64,000 nucleotides of DNA, from positions 7,750,001 through 7,814,000 of the forward strand of contig NZ_CP086322.1 of NCBI RefSeq assembly GCF_023277745.1. Direction: 5' to 3'. The notes beneath the pieces are model-generated. The model saw only the letters and a list, made by a program, of their open reading frames with translations. It made no database searches and was not told where the DNA came from. This document shows positions 53,421-62,570 of this stretch, piece by piece. The number at the start of each line of letters is the position of its first letter. Position 1 is the first letter of the stretch. The position numbers and the translations under genes are program-made. Source of the DNA: Streptomyces halobius (lineage in GTDB: Bacteria; Actinomycetota; Actinomycetes; Streptomycetales; Streptomycetaceae).

Positions 53421-54664
53421 TGGGCGTTGACCGCACGCTCCCCCGAACCTCGTTCGGGGAGACCCCCACGCGGGGTCGCGGGAAGGGTGCCGGGACGGCC
53501 CGCGCCGGCCGCCGGGCCGGGCTGCTCGCCGCGGCCTGTGCGCTGATGGCGGCGGGATGCGGGGGCGGCGAGACCGACGCGGCGAAGCGGAGCCCGCATC
53601 CCGTGCGGTCGTCGCCTGCCCAGGCCGCCGGGCGGGGGCTGCCGGGGATGCCGCCGCCGCTGGACGAGCACGATCTCTACGCGGCGGACCGGCCCAACCA
53701 GCTGGCGCCGCAGGTCAGGAAGTTCCCCTCGCGGGTGTATGTGCCGAACACCGGCTCCGACACGGTCAGCGTCATCGACCCGAAGACGTACAAGGTCGTC
53801 GAGACGATCCGGGTGGGCGTGCAGCCGCAGCATGTCGTGCCGTCCTGGGACCTGAAGACGCTCTGGGTCAACAACAACCGGGGTCATGACCTCACCCCGA
53901 TCGATCCCGCCACCGGCAAGCCCGGCCGGCCCGTCGATGTCCATGATCCGTACAACCTCTACTTCACGCCCAACGGGAAGTACGCGGTCGTGATGGCCTC
54001 GATGGACAAGCAGCTGGTGTTCCGGGACCCGCACAGCATGAAGATCCGCAAGACCGTGCCGGTCGGCTGTGCGGGCGTCAATCACGCCGACTTCTCGCCG
54101 GACGGGCGGTACTTCATCGTCTCCTGCGAGTTCTCCGGCGAACTGCTCAAGGTCGATACGGAGCGGATGAAGGTCATCGGTCAGCAGAAGCTGCCGTTCG
54201 AAGGGGCGATGCCGCAGGATGTGAAGATCTCCCCGGACGGCAGGACCTGGTACGTCGCCGACATGATGGCCGACGGGGTGTGGGTCCTCAACGGCGACAC
54301 CTTCGGCGAGCCGAAGCTGATGCCCACCGGCAGGGGCACCCACGGCCTCTACGTCAGCCGGGACTCCCGGCACATGTATATCTCCAACCGCGGTGAGGGG
54401 TCGGTCTCGCTCCTCGACTTCACGACCGGCAAGCTCGTCGACAAATGGCGCATTCCCGGGGGCGGCAGCCCCGACATGGGCGGTGTCTCCGCGGACGGCA
54501 AGGTCCTGTGGCTGTCCGGCCGCTATCACTCCGAGGTCTATGCGCTGGACACCCGCACCGGCAAGACCCTGGCGAAGATCCCGGTCGGCGAGGGTCCGCA
54601 CGGGCTGGCGGTCTATCCGCAGCCGGGGCGGTACTCGCTGGGGCACACCGGGATCTTCCGCTGA
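53420..54664 (+). CDS. lipoprotein with YVTN-type seven-bladed beta-propeller
   Basis: 414 aa. The N-terminal 30 residues are encoded partly by a palindromic repeat (LPRTSFGETPTRGRG). The signal peptide RRAGLLAAACALMAAGC with lipobox MAAGC follows. The propeller repeats begin with SRVYVPNTGSDTVSVIDPKT, YNLYFTPNGKYAVVMASMDK, GVNHADFSPDGRYFIVSC and THGLYVSRDSRHMYISNRGE. Surface propellers of this type bind metals, heme or protein partners; no enzyme motif is seen. GTG 53417 is a possible alternative start. Confidence 0.85.
   Translation: MGVDRTLPRTSFGETPTRGRGKGAGTARAGRRAGLLAAACALMAAGCGGGETDAAKRSPHPVRSSPAQAAGRGLPGMPPPLDEHDLYAADRPNQLAPQVRKFPSRVYVPNTGSDTVSVIDPKTYKVVETIRVGVQPQHVVPSWDLKTLWVNNNRGHDLTPIDPATGKPGRPVDVHDPYNLYFTPNGKYAVVMASMDKQLVFRDPHSMKIRKTVPVGCAGVNHADFSPDGRYFIVSCEFSGELLKVDTERMKVIGQQKLPFEGAMPQDVKISPDGRTWYVADMMADGVWVLNGDTFGEPKLMPTGRGTHGLYVSRDSRHMYISNRGEGSVSLLDFTTGKLVDKWRIPGGGSPDMGGVSADGKVLWLSGRYHSEVYALDTRTGKTLAKIPVGEGPHGLAVYPQPGRYSLGHTGIFR
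53438..53484 (+). repeat. GC-rich palindromic repeat inside the propeller gene
   Basis: CCCCGAAC (53441-53448) and GTTCGGGG (53452-53459) form a perfect 8-bp stem around CTC. AGACCCCCACGCGGGG follows. It is related to the elements at 7794 and 13384. It is translated in frame ahead of the signal peptide, and the true start may differ from the one given. Confidence 0.65.
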
Positions 54665-54678
54665 GGGCGTCGAGCTCC

Positions 54679-54708
54679 GTCAGGGGCCGTTTCGGTGCGG
54701 CCCCTGAC
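54679..54708. terminator. bidirectional hairpin between convergent genes
   Basis: GTCAGGGGCCG (54679-54689) pairs with CGGCCCCTGAC (54698-54708), 8-nt loop, between the propeller gene (+) and the membrane protein gene (-). Confidence 0.85.
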
Positions 54709-54716
54709 GACCACCG

Positions 54717-56384
54717 CTAGGCGTTGTACTCGTCCGCCTTGCGCGGCTCCACGCCCTGGATCACACCGCTGAGGACCAGGGAGCGGTTGTCGAAGCGCTC
54801 GGTGTCCACGCCGTTCTCCTTCAGCACGCTCATGGCGGCGGCGTGCACCGTCCGCAGGACCGGGGTCGCGGCGCGCAGCGCGTCGTCGGCCATGAAGCGG
54901 TGGCGCCAGGGCTTGTCGGCCCAGACATGGCGCAGACCGAACGGCTCGGGGAGGGTGAGCTTGCCGCCGAGGAAGTCCAGGACGGGCGGGAACCACGTCA
55001 GCGGCGCCCGCGCGGCGAGGCGGACGACCTCCTGCGTCTCGATGAGCGGGAGGGTCACCTTCTTCGTCTCCCAGAACCGGACGGTCTTGGCGACCTCCTT
55101 GGTCTTGGGCTCCGGCTTGCCGGTGAAGAAGGAGTGCACCGGGCCGAGGGCGTGACCGGTCACCTCGATGCGCAGCGTCTCGTGCAGCACCGTGACGGTG
55201 ATCATCAGGGTGATCACCAGCTGACCGTCCCAGAGGACGAACTGGACGCCCAGGTAGTGGCGGTTGCCGGCGCCGAACTGCTGCTCGTTGCAGATGCGCT
55301 CTATCTCGTGCCCGCGGATCTGGTACGCGTCGGTGTCCGTGCCGTCCGGGCGGGAGACGGCGGCGGCCTTCTCACCGACCGGCGAGACGATCCAGTGGCG
55401 GACCGACGGCTGCGGGAAGCCGCCGGTGTGCAGCGGGGAGCGCTCCAGCATGCGCAGCCGGTCGTGGATCACGCGGATGACGTCCCAGCTGCGGAAGGGG
55501 TGGATCTCCACGCCTTCCCGCGCGGGCTTGAGCTCCTCGGCGAGCTGCCAGCTGCCCCAGCGCGTGCCCATGCCGAGTATGCCCTTGGGGCCGGCGTAGA
55601 AGACGACGTTGCTGCGCTGCTCGGCGGAGATTTTGGCGAGATTCTGCCGGAGGGTCTCGGCGGCGACCTGGTTCGGGTCCTGCGGCACCGCCTCGGGGAT
55701 CTTCGCGGCCACGCCACCGCCCTCCAGCAGGCCCTTCCAGGCCGCCCGCATGGTCACGGCGGCCTGTTCGCAGATCTGCTTGGCCCACCACCAGCCGATC
55801 ACCGGCGCGATGACCATGGCGCGGGCGTACAGCGGCCAGAAGCCGTTCACCGGCAGCTTGATCATGAAGAACAGGGCGACGCCGGCGAGCACGGTCAGCA
55901 GCGCGCCGCCGAGCAGCGAGACGCCGTTGCCCTCACCGTCCTTGGAGAGCATCTTCCGGAGCTGGAAGGCACCCAGCCACAGCAGCACGCCGGGCAGGAA
56001 CAGCAGCCCGAACAGCACCATCAGCAGCGTCAGCTTGCTGTCCCGCTGCTTGCGGAGGCGGCTGGCGGACAGACAGTGCTCGACGACGGTCTGCGGCTCC
56101 GTGCCGAAGGACTGGATGAGCGCCGCGCGCCCGCCGCCGAGCATCCGCACCTGCACGGCGCGCGAGAACGCCTCGCCGAGGTTGGGTGCGAACAGCGACA
56201 GCTTCGGTTTCTTGATGTCGGACGTGCCGGATTCGGAGTCGGCCTTGGAGATATCGGAGAGGGGGTTGTCCCGGTAGGCGGCCGAGGCCAGCGCCTGGGT
56301 CGCCGCGGTCTCTCCCGCGCCTCCCGAGAGCGGCACCTGCGCCCCCGGGCTGAAGTCGAAGCCGTCTGCCACTACCGCCCCCAT
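54717..56384 (-). CDS. large membrane protein of unknown function
   Basis: About 555 aa. A soluble N-terminal 125 residues includes DIKKPKLSLFAPNLGEAFSR. Two pairs of helices follow (LTLLMVLFGLLFLPGVLLWL; VSLLGGALLTVLAGVALFFM; LYARAMVIAPVIGWWWAK). The long C-terminal domain is mixed alpha/beta (NVVFYAGPKGILGMGTRWGS, IRVIHDRLRMLERSPLHTGG, YLGVQFVLWDGQLVITLMIT). I do not recognise a family. The start is uncertain among ATG 56384, ATG 56396 and further upstream. It lies downstream of the EF-G-like gene on the same strand. Confidence 0.75.
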   Translation of the reverse strand: MGAVVADGFDFSPGAQVPLSGGAGETAATQALASAAYRDNPLSDISKADSESGTSDIKKPKLSLFAPNLGEAFSRAVQVRMLGGGRAALIQSFGTEPQTVVEHCLSASRLRKQRDSKLTLLMVLFGLLFLPGVLLWLGAFQLRKMLSKDGEGNGVSLLGGALLTVLAGVALFFMIKLPVNGFWPLYARAMVIAPVIGWWWAKQICEQAAVTMRAAWKGLLEGGGVAAKIPEAVPQDPNQVAAETLRQNLAKISAEQRSNVVFYAGPKGILGMGTRWGSWQLAEELKPAREGVEIHPFRSWDVIRVIHDRLRMLERSPLHTGGFPQPSVRHWIVSPVGEKAAAVSRPDGTDTDAYQIRGHEIERICNEQQFGAGNRHYLGVQFVLWDGQLVITLMITVTVLHETLRIEVTGHALGPVHSFFTGKPEPKTKEVAKTVRFWETKKVTLPLIETQEVVRLAARAPLTWFPPVLDFLGGKLTLPEPFGLRHVWADKPWRHRFMADDALRAATPVLRTVHAAAMSVLKENGVDTERFDNRSLVLSGVIQGVEPRKADEYNA

Positions 56385-56521
56385 CACCGCACGCATCCGA
56401 TGATGCGGCTCTTTCCCGACTACCGCCCACGGCACACCCGCCGAGCTTGTGACCTCACTCAGCGTACAGCCGCCGGCCGGCCCAAGGGAGTTGAGCCGGA
56501 CGACGGCTGACGCACCGTCGA

Positions 56522-58720
56522 CTACGAGCCGTTCTCCGCCTCTTCCCGGTACTTGGCGGCGAGCGGCGCCGGCATCGGCTCATGCCGCAGATAGACCCGG
56601 TGGAAGCGGCCGGTGCCGTGCGAAAGGGAGCGCAGATCGACGGCGTACCGTCCGATCTCGGTCTCCGGCACCTCCGCGCGGACGAGCGTACGGCCGGCCC
56701 CCGACTGCTCGGTGCCCACCACCCGGCCGCGTCGGCCCGACAGATCGCTCATCACCGGGCCGACGAAGTCGTCCGGAACCAGCACACTCACCTCGGCGAC
56801 CGGTTCGAGGAGATCGATCCGGGCACCGGCGGCGGCCTCGCGCAGCGCCAGCGCGCCCGCCATCTGGAACGCGGCGTCCGAGGAGTCGACCGAGTGCGCC
56901 TTGCCGTCCAGCAGGGTCACCCGGATGTCGACGAGCGGGTGCCCGGCGGCGACCCCGCGCGCGGCCTGGGCGCGTACGCCCTTCTCCACGGAGGGGATGA
57001 ACTGCCGGGGCACCGCGCCGCCCACCACCTTGTCCACGAACTCGATGCCGGAGCCGCCCGGCAGCGGTGCGACCTCGATCTCGCAGATCGCGAACTGGCC
57101 GTGGCCGCCGGACTGCTTGACATGCCGTCCGCGTCCCGCGGCGGGGTCGCCGAAGGTCTCCCGCAGCGGCACCTTGTGCTCGACGGTGTCCACCTGGACG
57201 CCGTAACGGGTCCGCAGCCGCTCCAGCGCCACATCGACATGCGCCTCGCCCAGGCACCACAGGACCACCTGACGGGTGTCCTGATTGTGCTCCAGACGCA
57301 TCGTCGGGTCCTCGGCCACCAGGCGGGACAGGCCCTGCGAGAGCTTGTCCTCGTCGGCCTTGCTGTGTGCCCGGATGGCGACCGGGAGCAGCGGTTCCGG
57401 CATCGTCCAGGGCTCCATCAGCAGCGGATCGTCCTTGGCCGACAGCGTGTCGCCGGTCTCCGCGCGGGACAGCTTCGCCACACACGCCAGATCGCCGGCG
57501 ATCGCCTGCGGCAGCGGGCGCTGCTGTTTGCCGAAGGGGGTGGTCAGCGCGCCGACCCGCTCGTCGACGTCATGGTCCTCGTGGCCGCGGTCCTCCAGCC
57601 CGTGGCCCGACACATGCACCGTCTCGTCCGGACGCAGGGTGCCGGAGAAGACCCGGACCAGCGAGATCCGGCCCACGTACGGGTCCGAGGAGGTCTTGAC
57701 CACCTCGGCCGCGAGCGGACCGGCCGGATCGCAGGCCAGCGCCTCCCGGGGGGAACCGTCGGTCCCGGTCACCGCGGGCGCCTCCCGCTCGGCCGGGGTC
57801 GGGAAGCCGCCGGTGATCAGCTCCAGGAGCTCGACGGTGCCCAGCCCCTGCTTGGCGCCGTCGACGGCCGGGGCGGCGGCCAGCACGGGGTGGAAGGTGC
57901 CCCGGGCGACCGCCGTCTCCAGGTCGCCGACGAGGGTCTTGATGTCGATCTCCTCGCCGCCCAGGTAGCGGTCCATGAGGGACTCGTCCTCGCTCTCGGC
58001 GATGATCCCCTCGATGAGGCGGTTACGGGCCTCCTCGATCCTCGGCAGCTCGTCCGCCGTCGGCGGGCGCTCGGTGCGCTCCCCGGAGGAGTAGTCGTAG
58101 ACCCGCTGGGAGAGCAGGCCGATCAGACCGTGCACCGGGGCATGGCCGTCGGCGCCCGGTGTGCCGTACAGCGGGAGATAGAGGGGGATGATGGATTCCG
58201 GGTTCTCGCCGCCGAAGCTGCCGCGGCTCAGTGCGGTGATTTCGTCGAAGTCGGCGCGGGACGCCTCCAGGTGGGTGACGACGAGGGCGCGCGGCATACC
58301 GACCGCCGCGCACTCGTCCCAGACCATACGGGTCGAGCCGTCCACCCCGTCCGACGCCGAGACAACGAAGAGGGCCGCGTCCGCGGCACGCAGACCGGCC
58401 CTCAACTCCCCGACGAAATCGGCGTATCCGGGGGTGTCCAGCAAATTGATCTTGATGCCGCCCCAGTCGACCGGGACCAGGGACAGCTGTACGGAGCGCT
58501 GCTGGCGGTGCTCGATCTCGTCGTAGTCCGAAAGACAGCCGCCCTCCTCGACCCGGCCCGCCCGGTTGACCGCGCCGGACGCCAGCGCGAGCGCCTCGAC
58601 CAGAGTGGTCTTCCCCGACCCGCTGTGGCCGACCAGCACCACATTCCGCACAGCGGTGGGCCGGTCGGCCGCCGATGCCCTTCCGGCGGCTCCTGGGTGT
58701 GTACTCGTCCTGTCGCTCAT
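56522..58720 (-). CDS. elongation factor G-like GTPase (EF-G2 type)
   Basis: 732 aa with the full five-domain EF-G layout. G1 VGHSGSGKTTL (31-38), switch II LLDTPGYADFVGEL, domain IV near RETFGDPAAGRGRHVKQSGG and HGQFAICEIEV, and the C-terminal TGRFHRVYLRHEPMP. The G4 motif is degenerate (VVTHLEAS in place of NKxD), so guanine selectivity is doubtful. Actinobacterial EF-G paralogs (FusA2 type) cannot replace EF-G in translocation, and their role is unsettled. GGAGG 8 bases before ATG 58720. Confidence 0.92.
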   Translation of the reverse strand: MSDRTSTHPGAAGRASAADRPTAVRNVVLVGHSGSGKTTLVEALALASGAVNRAGRVEEGGCLSDYDEIEHRQQRSVQLSLVPVDWGGIKINLLDTPGYADFVGELRAGLRAADAALFVVSASDGVDGSTRMVWDECAAVGMPRALVVTHLEASRADFDEITALSRGSFGGENPESIIPLYLPLYGTPGADGHAPVHGLIGLLSQRVYDYSSGERTERPPTADELPRIEEARNRLIEGIIAESEDESLMDRYLGGEEIDIKTLVGDLETAVARGTFHPVLAAAPAVDGAKQGLGTVELLELITGGFPTPAEREAPAVTGTDGSPREALACDPAGPLAAEVVKTSSDPYVGRISLVRVFSGTLRPDETVHVSGHGLEDRGHEDHDVDERVGALTTPFGKQQRPLPQAIAGDLACVAKLSRAETGDTLSAKDDPLLMEPWTMPEPLLPVAIRAHSKADEDKLSQGLSRLVAEDPTMRLEHNQDTRQVVLWCLGEAHVDVALERLRTRYGVQVDTVEHKVPLRETFGDPAAGRGRHVKQSGGHGQFAICEIEVAPLPGGSGIEFVDKVVGGAVPRQFIPSVEKGVRAQAARGVAAGHPLVDIRVTLLDGKAHSVDSSDAAFQMAGALALREAAAGARIDLLEPVAEVSVLVPDDFVGPVMSDLSGRRGRVVGTEQSGAGRTLVRAEVPETEIGRYAVDLRSLSHGTGRFHRVYLRHEPMPAPLAAKYREEAENGS

Positions 58721-59019
58721 GTGTCTCGCCTCCAGGTCGACACTTTGCGGTGATTCGAGCTTTCCACCGAGGTCATGATGCGTCCATACATGGCACAACG
58801 GACGATCGGTGAGCTTACTGTCGATCTTGCCCCCTCCGGGCTGCGCACGGGCGCTTCAGCGGCCCCCGGGAGCGCCGAGGGGCGCGGGACGGATCCGCCG
58901 AGCCGCCGGGTTGCACCTCGCGCCGCGATGCCTTCGCGGTGCCCCCTGGCCGCCTGGCTACGATGGGCCAGCCGGTGGCCCCTTGACCGCACGGCCCATA
59001 TCGACTCTCCGGGAAGGCC
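58721..59019. other. divergent intergenic region, EF-G-like gene / pgsA
   Basis: 299 bp with no gene I can support. It should hold the promoters of the EF-G-like gene (-) and the phosphatidylinositol mannoside operon (+). The first 90 bases near the EF-G-like start are AT-richer; the rest is GC-rich without clear repeats. Confidence 0.6.
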
Positions 59020-59676
59020 ATGCTGAACAAGTACGCGCGTGCGTTCTTCACGCGTGTTCTCACGCCGTTCGCCGCCCTGCTCATCCGAATCGGGGTCAGC
59101 CCGGACGTGGTCACCCTCGTCGGGACCGGTGGTGTGGTGGCCGGTGCGCTGATCTTCTACCCGCAGGGCGAGTTCTTCTGGGGCACGATCGTCATCACCC
59201 TGTTCGTCTTCTCCGACCTGGTCGACGGCAACATGGCGCGGCAGCTCGGCCGTTCCAGCCGCTGGGGCGCCTTCCTCGACTCCACTCTGGACCGGGTCGC
59301 CGACTCGGCGATCTTCGGCGGGCTGGCTCTCTGGTACGCGGGCCGCGGCGACAGCCTGACCCTCTGCGCCATCGCGATCTTCTGCCTCGCCAGCGGCCAG
59401 GTCGTCTCGTACACCAAGGCACGCGGCGAGGCCATCGGGCTGCCGGTGAACGTCAACGGCCTGGTGGAGCGCGCCGAGCGGCTCGTCGTCACGCTCGTCG
59501 CCTGCGGTTTCTCGGGACTGGCGAAATTCGGCGTGCCCGGCATCCATGTCCTGCTGCCGATCGCCCTGTGGATCGTCGCCATCGGCAGCACCGTCACCCT
59601 CGGCCAGCGCGTCGTGACGGTGCGGCGCGAGTCGGCCGAGGCCGACGCCATCGCTCAAGGGGGGAACGGCGCATGA
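59020..59676 (+). CDS. pgsA: phosphatidylinositol phosphate synthase (CDP-alcohol phosphotransferase)
   Basis: A 218-aa membrane enzyme that joins CDP-diacylglycerol and inositol-phosphate to make phosphatidylinositol phosphate. The family motif D-x2-D-G-x2-A-R-x8-G-x3-D-x3-D appears as DLVDGNMARQ then WGAFLDSTLDRVAD. The position before the acyltransferase and pimA identifies it as the PI branch rather than cardiolipin or PG synthase. It overlaps the next gene by 4 bases. Not related to PgsA of the poly-gamma-glutamate locus despite the shared name. Confidence 0.93.
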   Translation: MLNKYARAFFTRVLTPFAALLIRIGVSPDVVTLVGTGGVVAGALIFYPQGEFFWGTIVITLFVFSDLVDGNMARQLGRSSRWGAFLDSTLDRVADSAIFGGLALWYAGRGDSLTLCAIAIFCLASGQVVSYTKARGEAIGLPVNVNGLVERAERLVVTLVACGFSGLAKFGVPGIHVLLPIALWIVAIGSTVTLGQRVVTVRRESAEADAIAQGGNGA

Positions 59677-60632
59677 GCCGCAGTCCACGCAGCAACCGCC
59701 TGATCGACACCGACCGGCTCGCCGACGCGCTCTACGGGCTCGGCTGGGCCACCGTCAAGAAGCTGCCCGAAGGGGTCGCGGTACGCCTCGGCCGGCAGAT
59801 CGCCGACATCGCCTGGAAGCGCCGGGGCAAGGGCGTCCGGCGCCTGGAGTCGAACCTCGCCCGGGTCGTCCCGGACGCCTCGTCGCAGCGCCTGGCCGAG
59901 CTGTCCCGGGCCGGGATGCGCTCGTACATGCGTTACTGGATGGAGTCCTTCCGGCTGCCGGCCTGGAGCGAGGAACGCGTCAAGGCCGGATTCACCCCCC
60001 AGGACATCCACTACCTCACCGACGGCCTGGCGAGCGGCCGCGGCGTCGTCCTCGCGCTGCCCCACATGGGCAACTACGACCTGGCGGGCGTCTGGGCCAC
60101 CACCAAGCTCGACATCCCCTTCACCACCGTCGCCGAACGCCTCAAGCCGGAAACCCTCTACGACCGGTTCGTCGCCTACCGCGAGGGGCTGGGGATGGAG
60201 GTGCTGCCGCACACCGGCGGCGCGGCCTTCGGCACCCTCGCCCGCCGGCTGCGGGCCGGCGGACTGGTCTGCCTCGTCGCCGACCGCGATCTGTCCGCTT
60301 CGGGCATCGAGGTCAAGTTCTTCGGCGAGACGACGAAGATGCCCGCCGGACCGGCGATCCTCGCGCTGCAGACCGGGGCGATGCTGCTGCCCGTCACCCT
60401 CTGGTACGACGACAGCCCGATCCTGCGGGGCCGGGTCCACCCGGAGATCGAGGTCCCCGAGACCGGCACCCGCGGCGAGAAGGCCGCCGTGATGACCCAG
60501 CAGCTCGCCGACGCCTTCGCCTCCGGCATCGCCGACCACCCCCAGGACTGGCACATGCTCCAGCGCCTGTGGCTCGCCGACCTGGAACCGCGCGACGAGA
60601 CCGGCAGCACGGAAACGGGGCCGACCGCATGA
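59673..60632 (+). CDS. phosphatidylinositol mannoside acyltransferase (HtrB/PatA type)
   Basis: 319 aa of the lauroyl-acyltransferase fold. The catalytic HX4D is ALPHMGNYDLAG, followed by TVAERLKPETLYDRFVAYRE and VCLVADRDLSASGIEV. In mycobacteria the enzyme at this place (Rv2611c, PatA) acylates the mannose of PIM1 and PIM2 on the inner leaflet. The ATG overlaps the stop of pgsA, and its stop overlaps pimA, so the three genes form one tightly coupled operon. Confidence 0.93.
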   Translation: MSRSPRSNRLIDTDRLADALYGLGWATVKKLPEGVAVRLGRQIADIAWKRRGKGVRRLESNLARVVPDASSQRLAELSRAGMRSYMRYWMESFRLPAWSEERVKAGFTPQDIHYLTDGLASGRGVVLALPHMGNYDLAGVWATTKLDIPFTTVAERLKPETLYDRFVAYREGLGMEVLPHTGGAAFGTLARRLRAGGLVCLVADRDLSASGIEVKFFGETTKMPAGPAILALQTGAMLLPVTLWYDDSPILRGRVHPEIEVPETGTRGEKAAVMTQQLADAFASGIADHPQDWHMLQRLWLADLEPRDETGSTETGPTA

Positions 60633-61780
60633 GAATCGGCATCGTCTGCCCGTACGCGTGGGACGTCCCCGGCGGCGTCCAGTTCCACATCCGCGACCTG
60701 GCCGAACACCTCGTCCGGCTCGGCCACGAGGTCTCCGTCCTGGCTCCCGCCGACGACGAGACCCCCCTTCCCCCGTACGTCGTCTCCGCCGGCCGGGCCG
60801 TCCCCGTCCCCTACAACGGCTCCGTCGCCCGCCTCAACTTCGGCTTCCTCTCCGCCGCCCGGGTACGCCGCTGGCTCCAGAACGGCGCCTTCGACGTCAT
60901 CCACATTCACGAACCGGCCTCGCCCTCCCTCGGCCTGCTCTCCTGCTGGGCGGCCCAGGGCCCCATCGTGGCGACCTTCCACACCTCCAACCCGCGCTCC
61001 CGCGCCATGATCGCCGCCTACCCGATCCTCCAGCCCGCCCTGGAGAAGATCAGCGCCCGCATCGCGGTCAGCGAGTACGCCCGCCGCACCCTCGTCGAAC
61101 ACCTCGGCGGCGACGCGGTGGTCATCCCCAACGGCGTCGACGTCGACTTCTTCGCCCAGGCCGAACCCAACCCGGCCTGGCAGGGAAAGACCATCGGCTT
61201 CATCGGCCGCATCGACGAACCCCGCAAGGGCCTGCCCGTCCTGATGAAGGCACTCCCCGCGATCCTCGCCGAGGTGCCCGACGCGCGCCTGCTGGTGGCC
61301 GGCCGCGGCGACGAGAACGAGGCCGTCGCCGCCCTCCCCGCCGACCTGCGCTCCCGCGTGGAATTCCTCGGCATGGTCACCGACGAGGACAAGGCCCGCC
61401 TGCTGCGCAGCGTCGACCTGTACGTCGCCCCCAACACGGGCGGCGAGTCCTTCGGCATCATCCTCGTCGAGGCCATGTCGGCCGGCGCGCCCGTCCTCGC
61501 CAGCGACCTGGACGCGTTCGCCCAGGTCCTGGACCAGGGCGAGGCCGGCGAACTGTTCACCAACGAGGACGCCCACGCCCTGGCCGACGCCGCGGTGCGC
61601 CTGCTGAACCACCCCCGACGCCTCACCGAACTGCGCCAACGCGGCAGCAAACACGTACGCCGCTTCGACTGGTCAACGGTGGGCGCCGACATCCTCGCGG
61701 TCTACGAGACGGTCACGGCCGGCGCGGCGTCCGTGGCGGCCGATGAGCGGGTGGGGCTGCGGGCGCGGTGGGGGTGGTAG
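60629..61780 (+). CDS. pimA: phosphatidylinositol alpha-mannosyltransferase
   Basis: A 383-aa GT4 (GT-B fold) glycosyltransferase that moves mannose from GDP-mannose to the 2-OH of phosphatidylinositol, the first step of PIM synthesis. N-domain YAWDVPGGVQFHIRDLAEHL; acceptor side IHIHEPASPSLGLL and TFHTSNPRSR; C-domain FIGRIDEPRKGLPVL and the donor-binding NTGGESFGIILVEAM (conserved E). It is third in the pgsA-acyltransferase-pimA operon. Confidence 0.95.
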   Translation: MRIGIVCPYAWDVPGGVQFHIRDLAEHLVRLGHEVSVLAPADDETPLPPYVVSAGRAVPVPYNGSVARLNFGFLSAARVRRWLQNGAFDVIHIHEPASPSLGLLSCWAAQGPIVATFHTSNPRSRAMIAAYPILQPALEKISARIAVSEYARRTLVEHLGGDAVVIPNGVDVDFFAQAEPNPAWQGKTIGFIGRIDEPRKGLPVLMKALPAILAEVPDARLLVAGRGDENEAVAALPADLRSRVEFLGMVTDEDKARLLRSVDLYVAPNTGGESFGIILVEAMSAGAPVLASDLDAFAQVLDQGEAGELFTNEDAHALADAAVRLLNHPRRLTELRQRGSKHVRRFDWSTVGADILAVYETVTAGAASVAADERVGLRARWGW

Positions 61781-61857
61781 CCGCGCTCGGCAGGCCCGGA
61801 CCGGTTGCTCCCAACCGGCCCAGGCCGAGCCCGGCGGATCACGTAATGTGACCCGCC

Positions 61858-62403
61858 GTGACCTCATTCATCTGGATCGTCGCCGCCCTGGTCCTGATCG
61901 GTGTCTACCTGAGCTGGACGGCCGGTCGGCTCGACCGGCTGCACACGCGGATCGACGCCGCCCGGGCGGCCCTGGACGCCCAGCTCCTGCGGCGCGCGTC
62001 CGTCGCGCAGGAGGTCGGTACGTCGGGCGTCCTCGATCCCGCCGCCTCGATCGTCCTCTACCAGGCCGCGCACGAGGCCCGGCAGGCCGAGGAGGACCAC
62101 CGCGAGGTGGCCGAGAGCGAGCTGAGCCAGGCGCTCCGCGCGATCTTCGCCGAGGAGGCGCAGCTGGAGGCCGTACGGGAGGCCCCGGGCGGCGAGCAGA
62201 CGGTCGCCGAGCTCACCGCCGCGGTCCGCCGCGTCCCGATGGCGCGCCGGTTCCACAACGACTCCGTACGGGCCGCGCGCGCCGTCCGCCGGCATCGGCT
62301 GGTGCGCTACCTCCGGCTCGCGGGTCATGCGCCGTTCCCGCTGGCCTTCGAGATGGACGACGAGCCGCCGGCTGTGCTGGACGACCGCTCGGCGGGAAAC
62401 TGA
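61858..62403 (+). CDS. LemA-like membrane protein
   Basis: 181 aa. One N-terminal helix (FIWIVAALVLIGVYLSWTAG) anchors a long helical body (RLDRLHTRIDAARAALDAQL, LSQALRAIFAEEAQLEAVRE, VPMARRFHNDSVRAARAVRR), close to the LemA helical bundle with its RFHNDSV/NxxV end. Function unknown, probably membrane-linked scaffolding. TAATGT at 61844-61849 lies 8 bases before GTG 61858 without a ribosome binding site, so it is probably leaderless. Confidence 0.8.
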   Translation: MTSFIWIVAALVLIGVYLSWTAGRLDRLHTRIDAARAALDAQLLRRASVAQEVGTSGVLDPAASIVLYQAAHEARQAEEDHREVAESELSQALRAIFAEEAQLEAVREAPGGEQTVAELTAAVRRVPMARRFHNDSVRAARAVRRHRLVRYLRLAGHAPFPLAFEMDDEPPAVLDDRSAGN

Positions 62404-62570
62404 CGGTGGCCGCCCCGGTGGCGGGGCGGGACGTCGCCGCCCGGCGGTGACGAGGAGCCGCCGACGGCCCGTAACGAGCCACTGACCTCTAATTGGCCCT
62501 TTTCCGGCGTGCCGCACAAACGGTTGTGTGAACCGCGACGTACAACCACCCGCATCGAGTGAGGTCAACC

